Part shown: positions 43,184-49,617 of the stretch, in pieces
Layout: each line of letters opens with the position of its first letter
How positions within the stretch are numbered: the stretch's first letter is position 1
Assembly: GCA_964346395.1 (NCBI GenBank)
Contig: CAYFUT010000001.1
Location: forward strand, 37,508 to 101,507
Source of the DNA: CAYFUT01 sp964346395
Lineage (GTDB): Bacteria > Bacillota > Halanaerobiia > Halobacteroidales > Halobacteroidaceae
Direction: 5' to 3'
Length of the DNA: 64,000 bases
The notes under the pieces: generated by a model
What the model saw: only the letters and a program-made list of their open reading frames with translations
What the model was told of the DNA's origin: nothing
Databases searched by the model: none
Translations under genes and position numbers: made by a program

Positions 43184-43942
43184 TTAATAAGATGCAGCTC
43201 CGGCTAAACTAGCCGGAGCTGTTGTGATATTCGGGTAAATTTTACAGTCTTTTATCTTATTAGCTAAAGTCGGTTGCACTGGCTGTTTATTTAATTGACT
43301 GTTCAAGTAATTAATTATTCCTTTTCCAATTGCCCGGGCCAACTTTTTCTGTACCTGGGGCTCAGTTAACTTTTTTCTTTCTTCCCGGTTGCTGATAAAT
43401 CCTACTTCTGTAATTACAGTGGGGACTTCGCTTTTTTTCAGAATATAATAGGGAGCTGGTTTGATTTTCCGGTGGTTATTAGACTGAACTTTTCTTAATT
43501 GTTCTTGAATAGAGGTGGCTAGTTGTTTGCTTGGGGAGCAGTCTTCTTGGTAAAAGGTCTGTCCGCCTGAAGAGTTAGGGCTGGGAAAGCTGTTAACGTG
43601 GATACTGACTGCCAAATCGACTTCTTGTTGATTAATTACTTCTTTACGATGGACTAAATCTTTATTGCGGTCATCTTGATAAAGCTCATCTTCAGTTCTG
43701 GTCATGATAATTTTGATACTGCCGCGGTCTAAAAACTGGGCCAACTTTTTGGCGATAGCGAGATTAATATCTTTTTCTAATACTCCGTTTTGATGAGTGC
43801 CGGGATCAATTCCCCCGTGGCCGGCATCAATTACAATGGTGGTTTCTAATTCGGAGTATTTTTCTTCTCCCTTTACAAACCAGGTAACGATAAAACTCAA
43901 GCCGAAGATAAAAATCAAACTAACAGCAATAATTTTTTTCAT
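43184..43942 (-). CDS. cwlD: N-acetylmuramoyl-L-alanine amidase (Amidase_3, CwlD-like)
   Basis: A 252-residue exported zinc amidase. After an N-terminal membrane/signal helix (about 3-22) the catalytic domain shows IDAGHGGIDPG, Glu in GVLEKDINLAIA, His in SIHVNSFPS and Glu in VITEVGFISN, the four Amidase_3 metal/catalytic positions. Size and single-domain layout resemble CwlD, which makes muramic-delta-lactam in spore cortex together with PdaA; that specific name is tentative. ATG 43942 follows AAGGAGG; TTG 43948 is less likely. The last codons lie inside a terminator hairpin shared with the convergent chemoreceptor gene. Confidence 0.85.
   Translation of the reverse strand: MKKIIAVSLIFIFGLSFIVTWFVKGEEKYSELETTIVIDAGHGGIDPGTHQNGVLEKDINLAIAKKLAQFLDRGSIKIIMTRTEDELYQDDRNKDLVHRKEVINQQEVDLAVSIHVNSFPSPNSSGGQTFYQEDCSPSKQLATSIQEQLRKVQSNNHRKIKPAPYYILKKSEVPTVITEVGFISNREERKKLTEPQVQKKLARAIGKGIINYLNSQLNKQPVQPTLANKIKDCKIYPNITTAPASLAGAASY
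43195..43221. terminator. bidirectional hairpin between chemoreceptor and amidase genes
   Basis: CAGCTCCGGCTA, AAC loop, TAGCCGGAGCTG: a perfect 12-bp stem 15 bp after the chemoreceptor stop and inside the amidase 3' coding end. Convergent stops are only 3 bp apart, so it could end transcripts from both sides, though T runs are weak. Confidence 0.6.
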
Positions 43943-43992
43943 AGTCAACCTCCTTATGAGTGAGCACAGATGTTATTTGAAGAGGAAAACTA

Positions 43993-44028
43993 TGTAGAGA
44001 CATGGCATGCCATGTCTCTACATTTTTT
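43993..44028. repeat. perfect 30-bp palindrome with T tail
   Basis: TGTAGAGACATGGCA followed by its exact reverse complement (43993-44022), then TTTTTT. It may terminate transcription from upstream, but the perfect 15-bp arms with a TAGAGAC...GTCTCTA core look like a dispersed palindromic repeat. Confidence 0.6.
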
Positions 44029-44103
44029 ATCGTTCAAGAAATTATTTTTTTCCTGAATTTGATTTTATGGTTGGCTCAATTTCAGCCTTAATCTTAGACT
44101 AGG

Positions 44104-44124
44104 CAGCCGATAGGCTGTTTTTTT
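44104..44124 (+). terminator. terminator-like hairpin in gene-free stretch
   Basis: CAGCC, GATA loop, GGCTG, then TTTTTTT. There is no gene directly upstream on this strand within 900 bp. Confidence 0.55.
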
Positions 44125-44176
44125 ACTGTTTAGGAAATTATATTTTTTAGAGGTTATGGATAATTTTGTAACTGGG

Positions 44177-44290
44177 TTTAGTTTGAGTCTGAGACTGAGG
44201 TTAAGTAAATCATAAAAAAACAATAAATTAATCAAAAGGAATTACTTTTTTAAATATGGTAGACTTAAACTCAATCTCAGTCTCAAGCTA
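44177..44290. repeat. TTTGAG-family palindrome, copy 3
   Basis: Left arm TTTAGTTTGAGTCTGAGAC (44177 on) and right arm ending TCTCAGTCTCAAGCTAAG (to 44290), about 25 of 30 arm positions complementary, with an A/T-rich middle. The right arm runs straight into the next terminator-like hairpin. Confidence 0.65.
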
Positions 44291-44292
44291 AG

Positions 44293-44317
44293 TCGCCGTT
44301 AGGCGATTTTGTTTTTT
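44293..44317 (+). terminator. terminator-like hairpin joined to palindrome
   Basis: TCGCC, GTTA loop, GGCGA, then TTTTGTTTTTT. Its 5' flank resembles the 5' flank of the hairpin at 44104, as if both were copies of one unit. A further AACCGGAT/ATCCGGTT hairpin is at 44358-44380. Confidence 0.55.
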
Positions 44318-44396
44318 GGTTGTTGATTTAATTGTTAATTTTAAGTCTTTTCCTTATAACCGGATGATTTTTATCCGGTTAGGCTTCTCTCTCTTG

Positions 44397-44595
44397 TTTT
44401 GTGGCGGTGGGGGATGGCAAGCGAAATATTTAAAGATTTTTGTTAGACCTACTTGGGTTCACTGGAAGTTGAAATTAAGCATGCTTTAGCTGGTTTAATT
44501 TTTTAAAGCAGCTTGCTTAATTTTGACTGGAAGTGAACCCTAGTAGATCTTCTAAAATCTTTTCATTTCGTCTGCCATCCTCCACCACCACAAAA
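44397..44595. repeat. 199-bp imperfect palindrome upstream of deacetylase gene
   Basis: Outer left arm TTTTGTGGCGGTGGGGGATG pairs with CATCCTCCACCACCACAAAA at the right end. Inside, GCGAAAT matches ATTTCGT, AAGATTTT matches AAAATCTT, GGGTTCACT matches AGTGAACCC and AATTAAGCA matches TGCTTAATT around a short AT loop near 44490-44503. Overall arm identity looks near 75-80 percent by eye. No ORF is contained. Confidence 0.75.
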
Positions 44596-44718
44596 CTTCC
44601 TCTTTATTTTGTAATTTATCGCGGAGGAATTAAATAAAATGAAAATAAGTAATAGTTTTATCGTTAGTTATATAAGGTATATGAAATTGAGGTTAAAATA
44701 TGTAAAGGAGGTCCTGGG

Positions 44719-45501
44719 GTGAAGTTTAAGTTAACTAAACTAGATTTATTAGTCTTATGCCTGGTATTAAGCATCAGTTTTTTTCTGCTAGGATTAGTTG
44801 TTAATCGAGGGGGACTCCCAGAGGCGATTAGGGTTACTTCTAAAAAATTAGCTCCTATTTATAAAGTAGATAGGGAGGAAAAGAAAATAGCAATTACCCT
44901 AGATGGTATGTGGGGAGCTGAACATACACCGCGGTTGTTGGATATTTTTGACCAGCATAATGTACAGGTGACCTTTTTTTTCGGCGGGAATTGGCTGGAG
45001 GAAAATCCGGAGTTAGTCCAGGAGATTGCTGAGCGGGGTCATGAAGTAGGTAATCACAGTTATACTCATCCCCATATGACACAGTTAGACCGCTCTGGAA
45101 TTAAAGAGGAGTTGGCTCGCACTGCACAGTTGATAAAAAAATTAACAGGAGATAAGCCGAAGTTGTTCCGTCCTCCTTTTGGGGATTATGATAATCAACT
45201 GGTGGAGACATGTCGAGCGGAAGGCTATTATGTAATTCAGTGGAGTATTGATTCTTTAGATTGGAAAGATGTTAGTGCTGATTTTATAGTTAACCGGGTG
45301 CTAAAGGAAGTTGCTCCCGGTGATATAATCTTGATGCACAATAATGGGGATAGGACTCCGGAAGCTTTAGCACGGCTGCTGCCGGAGCTGAAGAAAAAAG
45401 GGTATGAGCTTGTACCAGTGTCTGAATTGATTTATAAAACAGATTATCGGGTAGAATCTCATTCGGGGATTCAGAAAAAAGAGAGTTCTCGGCTAAATTA
45501 G
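44719..45501 (+). CDS. membrane-anchored polysaccharide deacetylase (PdaB-like)
   Basis: A 260-residue protein with an N-terminal signal-anchor (about 8-28) and an extracytoplasmic NodB domain. Seen motifs: MT1 ITLDGMWG (one Asp kept, usual DD pair altered), MT2 HSYTHPHM, MT3 RPPFGDYD, WSIDSLDW and LMHNN. Sporulation deacetylases of the PdaB/YlxY group have a similar xFDxxWG variant, so this is probably a spore-wall or envelope protein. GTG 44719 follows AAAGGAGG. The C-terminal 25 residues extend past the domain. Confidence 0.8.
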   Translation: MKFKLTKLDLLVLCLVLSISFFLLGLVVNRGGLPEAIRVTSKKLAPIYKVDREEKKIAITLDGMWGAEHTPRLLDIFDQHNVQVTFFFGGNWLEENPELVQEIAERGHEVGNHSYTHPHMTQLDRSGIKEELARTAQLIKKLTGDKPKLFRPPFGDYDNQLVETCRAEGYYVIQWSIDSLDWKDVSADFIVNRVLKEVAPGDIILMHNNGDRTPEALARLLPELKKKGYELVPVSELIYKTDYRVESHSGIQKKESSRLN

Positions 45502-45547
45502 GTGTTTTCAGCAGGGAAAGGGCTAATCATTTTTGCTGAAGGACTGA

Positions 45548-45598
45548 TTTAGCTGTGACGCGAGCAAAGAAAAGCTGACATCTTTGCTGAGAGTCCTA
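45548..45598 (+). repeat. TTAGCC element, copy D
   Basis: TTAGCTGTGACGCGAGC, AAAG, AAAAGCTGACATCT, TTGCTGAG, bracketed by GGACT (from 45541) and AGTCC. Here the inner stem is TTAGCT/AGCTGA, a changed but still pairing version of TTAGC/GCTAA in other copies. It lies before the second deacetylase. Confidence 0.6.
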
Positions 45599-45621
45599 AA
45601 AAATTGAGCGGGGTGATAAAA

Positions 45622-46359
45622 ATGGGTGATAAGCGGATAAGAATATTTTTTTTACCGTTTAATAGAGATGTATTGTTAGGGGTAATCGGGGTAATAATTT
45701 TGATTAGTTTTGGGGTGATTAATTTTAATCAGAGTCAGTCGCCGGCCAGTCAATCTGTGTTTACTCCGCAGGTAAAGCCTTATTATCACGGGCCAACTGA
45801 TAAACAACAGGTAGCGCTTAAAATTAATGTTGCCTGGGGAGAAGAGCAGCTGCCGGAGATATTAGATATATTAGATGAATATGAAGCAACAGCTACCTTC
45901 TTTTTTGCTGGTAAATGGGTAAAAAAATTTCCTAAATTAACACAAGAGGTGAAAAAAAGAGGCCATGAACTGGGAAATCACGGCTTTAAGCACGCTCATC
46001 CGACTCAGTTATCAAGAGAAGAATTGACGGAATTAATTAAGAAAAATGAACGGTTAATTAAAGAAACTACCGGTTATCAAACAAATTTATTTGCTCCTCC
46101 CTATGGAGAAGTTAATGACAAAGTAGTTAAAACAGCAGATGAGATTGGCTATAAAACAGTTCTTTGGAGTGCGGACACTATTGATTGGCAGCGTCCAGCC
46201 CCTGAAGTAATTGTTAATCGAGTTAAAGATAGAGTAGAACAAGGGGGGATTATATTAATGCACCCGACCAAACCGACTGTAAAAGCGTTGCCCGAAATAA
46301 TTACTAATTTACGGGAGAAAAATTATAAACTGGTTACTATTTCTCAGCTGTTAGATTAG
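45622..46359 (+). CDS. membrane-anchored NodB-domain protein, YlxY-like, motif-1 aspartate lost
   Basis: A 245-residue paralogue of the preceding deacetylase with a membrane anchor (about 14-33) and a NodB domain (HGFKHAHP, APPYGEVN, WSADTIDW, LMHP). The first catalytic motif reads KINVAWG, so the Asp that acts as base/metal ligand is replaced; activity is doubtful or different. Position after pnp and before ymxH corresponds to ylxY in Bacillus. ATG 45622 after GGGGTGA is chosen over TTG 45604. Confidence 0.75.
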   Translation: MGDKRIRIFFLPFNRDVLLGVIGVIILISFGVINFNQSQSPASQSVFTPQVKPYYHGPTDKQQVALKINVAWGEEQLPEILDILDEYEATATFFFAGKWVKKFPKLTQEVKKRGHELGNHGFKHAHPTQLSREELTELIKKNERLIKETTGYQTNLFAPPYGEVNDKVVKTADEIGYKTVLWSADTIDWQRPAPEVIVNRVKDRVEQGGIILMHPTKPTVKALPEIITNLREKNYKLVTISQLLD

Positions 46360-46372
46360 GGAGTTAGATAAT

Positions 46373-47215
46373 ATGGAGGAAGAGGAAAATTTGCGTCGGG
46401 AATTAATAATTACTGTTTTGATTATTTTAGTGGTTATTATGGTGGGGATTATGGTAGCCGAGGCAGATCGGATAAGGCGGGTGTTTTGGGGGGTAGAAGA
46501 AGATGTAGTTTATTTAGATCAACAAGTAGAAGGCTATTTAAAATCAGAAGTAAAACATCTTGTTTATTCGCAAGCTCGTGAGCTAACGGTTTATCCCTTA
46601 GCTGCCAGTTTAGATAGGAGAACAGGAGAAATAAGCTCAGAAAAAGCGGGGCAGATAGTGGCAATTACAGAGACAGTAAAAAAAATTATGGCAGCTGATC
46701 AAAACAGCCAAGTAGAACCTGTAACTTACAAGCTGGAGCCGCATATAACTGCCCGGGAAATTAAGCAAATAGATAATATACTTGATAGTTATATTACTAT
46801 TATTACCGGGGGAGAAGGAAGGCGGAAGAATATAAAGGTGGCAGCTAAGTTAATTAATAATAACTTGGTAGTGGAGGGAGAGGTTTTTTCCTTTAATCGA
46901 GTAGTTGGCCCGCGGACTAAAAAACGGGGTTTTGCTGAGGCTCCGGAACTTGTTAATGGACAGTTAACTTCGGGAGTAGGAGGGGGAATTTGTCAAGTCT
47001 CTAGTACTTTATATAATGCAGTAGACCCTGATAAGTTAGAAATTGTGGAGCGTCACTCTCATTCACAGGAAGTAAGTTATGTCCCGGAAGGGGATGATGC
47101 TACGGTAACCTGGGATTATCTTGATTTCAAATTCCGAAATAATTTTTCCCATCCTATAATAATTAAGGCTCAGGTTTATGGTCGGAGATTAAAAATTGCT
47201 GTATTGGGGAAATAG
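46373..47215 (+). CDS. VanW family protein
   Basis: A 280-residue membrane-anchored protein with an N-terminal membrane helix (about 11-29) and a C-terminal VanW domain: KVAAKLINNNLVVEGEVFSF, NRVVGPRTKKRGFAEAP, the invariant GVGGGICQVSSTLYNA and RHSHSQEVSYVPEGDDATV. VanW proteins occur near vancomycin-resistance and sporulation genes, but their biochemical function is unknown. It lies 13 bp after the YlxY-like gene in an apparent three-gene cell-envelope run. Confidence 0.85.
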   Translation: MEEEENLRRELIITVLIILVVIMVGIMVAEADRIRRVFWGVEEDVVYLDQQVEGYLKSEVKHLVYSQARELTVYPLAASLDRRTGEISSEKAGQIVAITETVKKIMAADQNSQVEPVTYKLEPHITAREIKQIDNILDSYITIITGGEGRRKNIKVAAKLINNNLVVEGEVFSFNRVVGPRTKKRGFAEAPELVNGQLTSGVGGGICQVSSTLYNAVDPDKLEIVERHSHSQEVSYVPEGDDATVTWDYLDFKFRNNFSHPIIIKAQVYGRRLKIAVLGK

Positions 47216-47219
47216 AATG

Positions 47220-47248
47220 GAAAATGGAGAATGAAGAATGATAAATGA
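47220..47248. repeat. purine-rich repeat, copy 1
   Basis: Contains AATGGAGAATGAAGAATGA followed by TAAATGA. The same sequence recurs at 51110-51143. The rest of 47216-47409 is AT-rich without a gene. Confidence 0.5.
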
Positions 47249-47409
47249 AAAATCAAATGAAGCAGGAAAGGAAATCAGATTGAAGAAAATAAAATTTGTA
47301 AGATACATAAGTAGTATATACAATAATTAATAGTTGAATTCCTAGTAATTAGGAAAACATACCTTAAGTTAACGCGGATAATTATTTTATACCTAAGGAG
47401 GTCAATAAA

Positions 47410-47844
47410 ATGGAGTTAGAAATTAAGAAGTTGAATCCAGAGGCAAAGTTACCGGAGTATCAGCACGGAAGCGGTCAGGATGCAGGGATGGATCTTTATT
47501 CAGTAGGAACGGGGGTGTTAGACCCCGGAGAATATAAATCATTTGCTACTGGTATTGCTATTGCTCTGCCGGATGGTTATATGGGGAAAGTTTGTCCCCG
47601 CAGTGGATTGGCCTTTGAACAGGGAGTTACGGTTTTGAATGCTGAAGGAACTATTGATCCTTCGTATCGAGGCAATATTAAGATTGTTTTAATTAACCAT
47701 GGGTCAGAGCCTTATCAAGTAAATAAGGGTGATCGAATTGCCCAATTAATTATTGAACAGTACCAGCAGATAGAGTGGGATCTGGTTGAAGAATTAGATA
47801 CCACTGAACGGGGAACGGGAGGTTTTGGGCATACGGGGAAGTAA
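47410..47844 (+). CDS. dut: deoxyuridine 5'-triphosphate nucleotidohydrolase (dUTPase)
   Basis: Dut hydrolyses dUTP to dUMP, keeping uracil out of DNA. The 144-residue trimeric-type enzyme has all five motifs: DAGMDLYS, PRSGLA, GTIDPSYRG, KGDRIAQLI and ERGTGGFGHTG. Ribosome-binding site AAGGAGG. It is not part of the usual Bacillus order here and occupies the place of the M16 peptidase gene between the ylxY and ymxH positions. Confidence 0.96.
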   Translation: MELEIKKLNPEAKLPEYQHGSGQDAGMDLYSVGTGVLDPGEYKSFATGIAIALPDGYMGKVCPRSGLAFEQGVTVLNAEGTIDPSYRGNIKIVLINHGSEPYQVNKGDRIAQLIIEQYQQIEWDLVEELDTTERGTGGFGHTGK

Positions 47845-47845
47845 G

Positions 47846-47942
47846 TTTTAAGTTTGAGGTTGAGTTTGAGAATAAGCTAATTAATAACATAAGTTGTTTT
47901 ATATTTACTCAAGCTCAGACTCAATCTCAATCTCAGTTTAAG
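47846..47942. repeat. TTTGAG-family palindrome, copy 4
   Basis: Left arm TTTTAAGTTTGAGGTTGAG (47846 on) and right arm CTCAAGCTCAGACTCAATCT (47909 on), ending directly at the ymxH ribosome-binding site. A stem here would place the Shine-Dalgarno at its base. Confidence 0.65.
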
Positions 47943-47955
47943 GAGGGGAAGGAAG

Positions 47956-48207
47956 ATTCAATTAAATGAATTAGAAGGCAAAGAAGTGGTTAACTTACAT
48001 GATGGAGCTCGACTAGGGGTAATTGAAGAACCGGAGTTGATTATCGATCCAGAAAGTGGTAATTTAGAGTCGCTTCTAATTCCGCAACAAAGAGGAATGT
48101 TTAGCTTATTTAAAGAAGGCCAAGCTTTTGTTATTCCGTGGGAGGCAATAGTCAAGATTGGAGCGGAAATTATAATTGTAGATTTACCGTTAAATGAAGA
48201 AAATTAA
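47956..48207 (+). CDS. ymxH: YlmC/YmxH family sporulation protein with apparent ATT start
   Basis: An 83-residue PRC-barrel-like protein. Family members begin M-x-L-S-E-L-x-G-K-E; here the frame gives (I)QLNELEGKEVVNLHDGARLG only if it starts at ATT 47956. No ATG, GTG or TTG exists in frame between there and GTG 47986, which would delete the conserved first ten residues. AAGGAGG at 47940-47946 is 9 bases before ATT. In Bacillus, ymxH lies just before spoVFA; here dapB intervenes. Function is unknown. Confidence 0.8.
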   Translation: MQLNELEGKEVVNLHDGARLGVIEEPELIIDPESGNLESLLIPQQRGMFSLFKEGQAFVIPWEAIVKIGAEIIIVDLPLNEEN

Positions 48208-48228
48208 GAGGAGAATTGCTTAAAATCC

Positions 48229-48257
48229 TTGACAAATCCAACTAAATATTAGACAAT
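48229..48257 (+). promoter_or_regulatory. sigma-A promoter for lysine riboswitch-dapB
   Basis: TTGACA (48229-48234), 17-bp spacer, GACAAT (48252-48257). It starts 22 bp after ymxH and about 30 bp before the riboswitch. Confidence 0.75.
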
Positions 48258-48281
48258 GAAAGAGACAATCAAATTAAGTAT

Positions 48282-48526
48282 AAGATTGAGGTGCAGCTGT
48301 TATCAGTAGTTAGTTAGCGAAAGGAACTGCTGCCGAAATCCGGGTTTATTGAGTGTTGAGGGTAAGTTTGAGTTTGAGCAATTCATAGACCTAAATAAGT
48401 TGTGGTTTGCTTAAATTCAATCTCAGCCTCAAACTCAACACTTAATTTATTCCGGGTTGGGTCTTCACATTAAGAGGTGAAGGACTGTCACTATTTAGTG
48501 ATTTAGCAAATAGTGAAGTGCTATCT
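48282..48526 (+). promoter_or_regulatory. lysine riboswitch (L box) with palindrome-expanded stem
   Basis: Conserved L-box segments appear in order: GAGGTGC (48288), AGTAGTTAG, GCGAAAGGAAC, GCTGCCGAAAT (48330), then after a long insert TTGGGTC, the stem CTTCAC/GGTGAAG, GACTGTCAC and GAAGTGCTATC (to about 48525). The stem after GCCGAA, normally about 10 bp, is expanded to about 120 nt by a TTTGAG-family palindrome. It should sense lysine and control the terminator at 48538 ahead of dapB. Confidence 0.9.
48336..48460. repeat. TTTGAG-family palindrome, copy 5, inside the lysine riboswitch
   Basis: Left arm GAGTGTTGAGGGTAAGTTTG (48351 on) then AGTTTGAGCAA; right arm TTGCTTAAATTCAATCTC (48407 on) then AGCCTCAAACTCAACACTTA. 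Both arms extend into the riboswitch stem (CCGGG on each side), so the insertion keeps the aptamer helix paired. Confidence 0.75.
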
Positions 48527-48537
48527 TAGTCACGGTA

Positions 48538-48567
48538 AGCGATTGGTAGCACACCAATCGCTTTTTA
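48538..48567 (+). terminator. riboswitch-controlled terminator before dapB
   Basis: AGCGATTGGT, AGCAC loop, ACCAATCGCT, then TTTT. Just upstream, CTTAGTCACGGTAAGC offers sequence for an antiterminator with the riboswitch 3' end. Confidence 0.85.
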
Positions 48568-48621
48568 TTATATAAGTAAAATGAATTTGGTTAATTTAAT
48601 AAGTAAGAAAGGAGTGAGTTG

Positions 48622-49419
48622 ATGAAGAAAGAGATTGTAGTTTCTGGGGCCTATGGGAAAATGGGACAACAGGTGGTTAAGCTGGTAAATAAAGTAGATG
48701 ATTTTGAATTAGTAGGAGCAGTGGATGTTGAGCATGTGGGGGAAGATATCCGCCAACTGTTAGGTTTAGAGGGAGAGCCAGTACCAATTACTGAAGATTT
48801 AGCAGAGACATTGGAAACTGCTAATCCTGATGCTGTAGTTGATTTTACTAGTCCGCAGGTAGTAATGGAAAATATTAAGACTAGTATAGAGCAGCAGGTA
48901 GATATAGTAGTAGGTACGACGGGAATTACAGAAGTAGATTTAGAACATGTTGAAGACTGGAGATCAGATTCAGAAAAAGTAATTATTGCTCCTAACTTTG
49001 CTATTGGGGCTATTTTAATGATGAATTTTGCCCAGCAGGCAGCTAATTTTCTGGATGATGTAGAGATTATTGAACTTCATCATGACCAAAAACTGGATGC
49101 TCCATCAGGAACAGCAATTCAAACGGCAGAAATGATTAGTAAAAATTTGGAGCAAAATTCAGAACAGGAAGTAGAGGAAATAGAAAAATTAACTGGAGCT
49201 CGCGGTGGGAAACAAGACGGAATTAATATTCATAGTGTTCGGCTGCCGGGACTAGTAGCTCACCAAGAAGTTATTTTTGGTGGTGAGGGACAGACTTTAC
49301 ATATTAAGCATGATTCTATCAACCGCCAATCTTTTATGCCGGGGGTAGAGTTGGCAATTAGAAAATTAGATGAAATAGAGGGAGTAGTTTATGGATTAGA
49401 AAAAGTAATGGATCTATAA
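48622..49419 (+). CDS. dapB: 4-hydroxy-tetrahydrodipicolinate reductase
   Basis: DapB reduces the DapA product towards diaminopimelate and lysine. The 265-residue protein has the Rossmann motif GAYGKMGQQVV, VGTTGI, APNFAIGAILMM, the catalytic ELHHDQKLDAPSGTA and RLPGLVAHQEVIFG. ATG 48622 follows AAAGGAG; TTG 48619 is an alternative. Its control by a lysine riboswitch separates it from dpaAB, which compete for the same intermediate during sporulation. Confidence 0.96.
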   Translation: MKKEIVVSGAYGKMGQQVVKLVNKVDDFELVGAVDVEHVGEDIRQLLGLEGEPVPITEDLAETLETANPDAVVDFTSPQVVMENIKTSIEQQVDIVVGTTGITEVDLEHVEDWRSDSEKVIIAPNFAIGAILMMNFAQQAANFLDDVEIIELHHDQKLDAPSGTAIQTAEMISKNLEQNSEQEVEEIEKLTGARGGKQDGINIHSVRLPGLVAHQEVIFGGEGQTLHIKHDSINRQSFMPGVELAIRKLDEIEGVVYGLEKVMDL

Positions 49420-49445
49420 AATAAAATTTTTACGAATGGACAAGC

Positions 49446-49473
49446 ACTATCCCGGAAGAAAAGACATATTATA
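49446..49473 (+). promoter_or_regulatory. sigma-K-like promoter upstream of dpaA
   Basis: AC (49446-49447), 17-bp gap, CATATTATA (49465-49473), matching the mother-cell sigma-K consensus AC-N16/17-CATAnnnTA. dpaAB is a sigma-K operon in Bacillus. The match is short, so confidence is moderate. Confidence 0.45.
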
Positions 49474-49507
49474 TAATGATTAATTTTCAGGGGCCTGAAG
49501 AAAAGTG

Positions 49508-49599
49508 AGATTAAGTTTAAAGTTGAGTTTGAGCAATCTGAGGTATTAAACTTTTAGTAAGGTTTGCTTAAACTGAACCTCTACCTCAAACTTAAAACT
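49508..49599. repeat. TTTGAG-family palindrome, copy 6
   Basis: Left arm AAGTTTAAAGTTGAGTTTGA (49513 on) then GCAA; right arm TTGCTTAAACTGAACCTC (49564 on) then CTCAAACTTAAAACT. It fills the dpaA leader and ends about 8 bp before the Shine-Dalgarno AGAGGGGGGG. Confidence 0.65.
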
Positions 49600-49617
49600 C
49601 CCTAGAGGGGGGGTAAA

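Noticed and set aside
44104..44117. GCCGATA resembling a sigma-28 -10 element
   Set aside because: It is part of a CAGCC-GATA-GGCTG terminator-like stem, and no TAAA-type -35 lies at the right distance.
47986..48207. ymxH starting at GTG 47986
   Set aside because: It would remove the conserved first ten residues and lies 40 bases from the ribosome-binding site.
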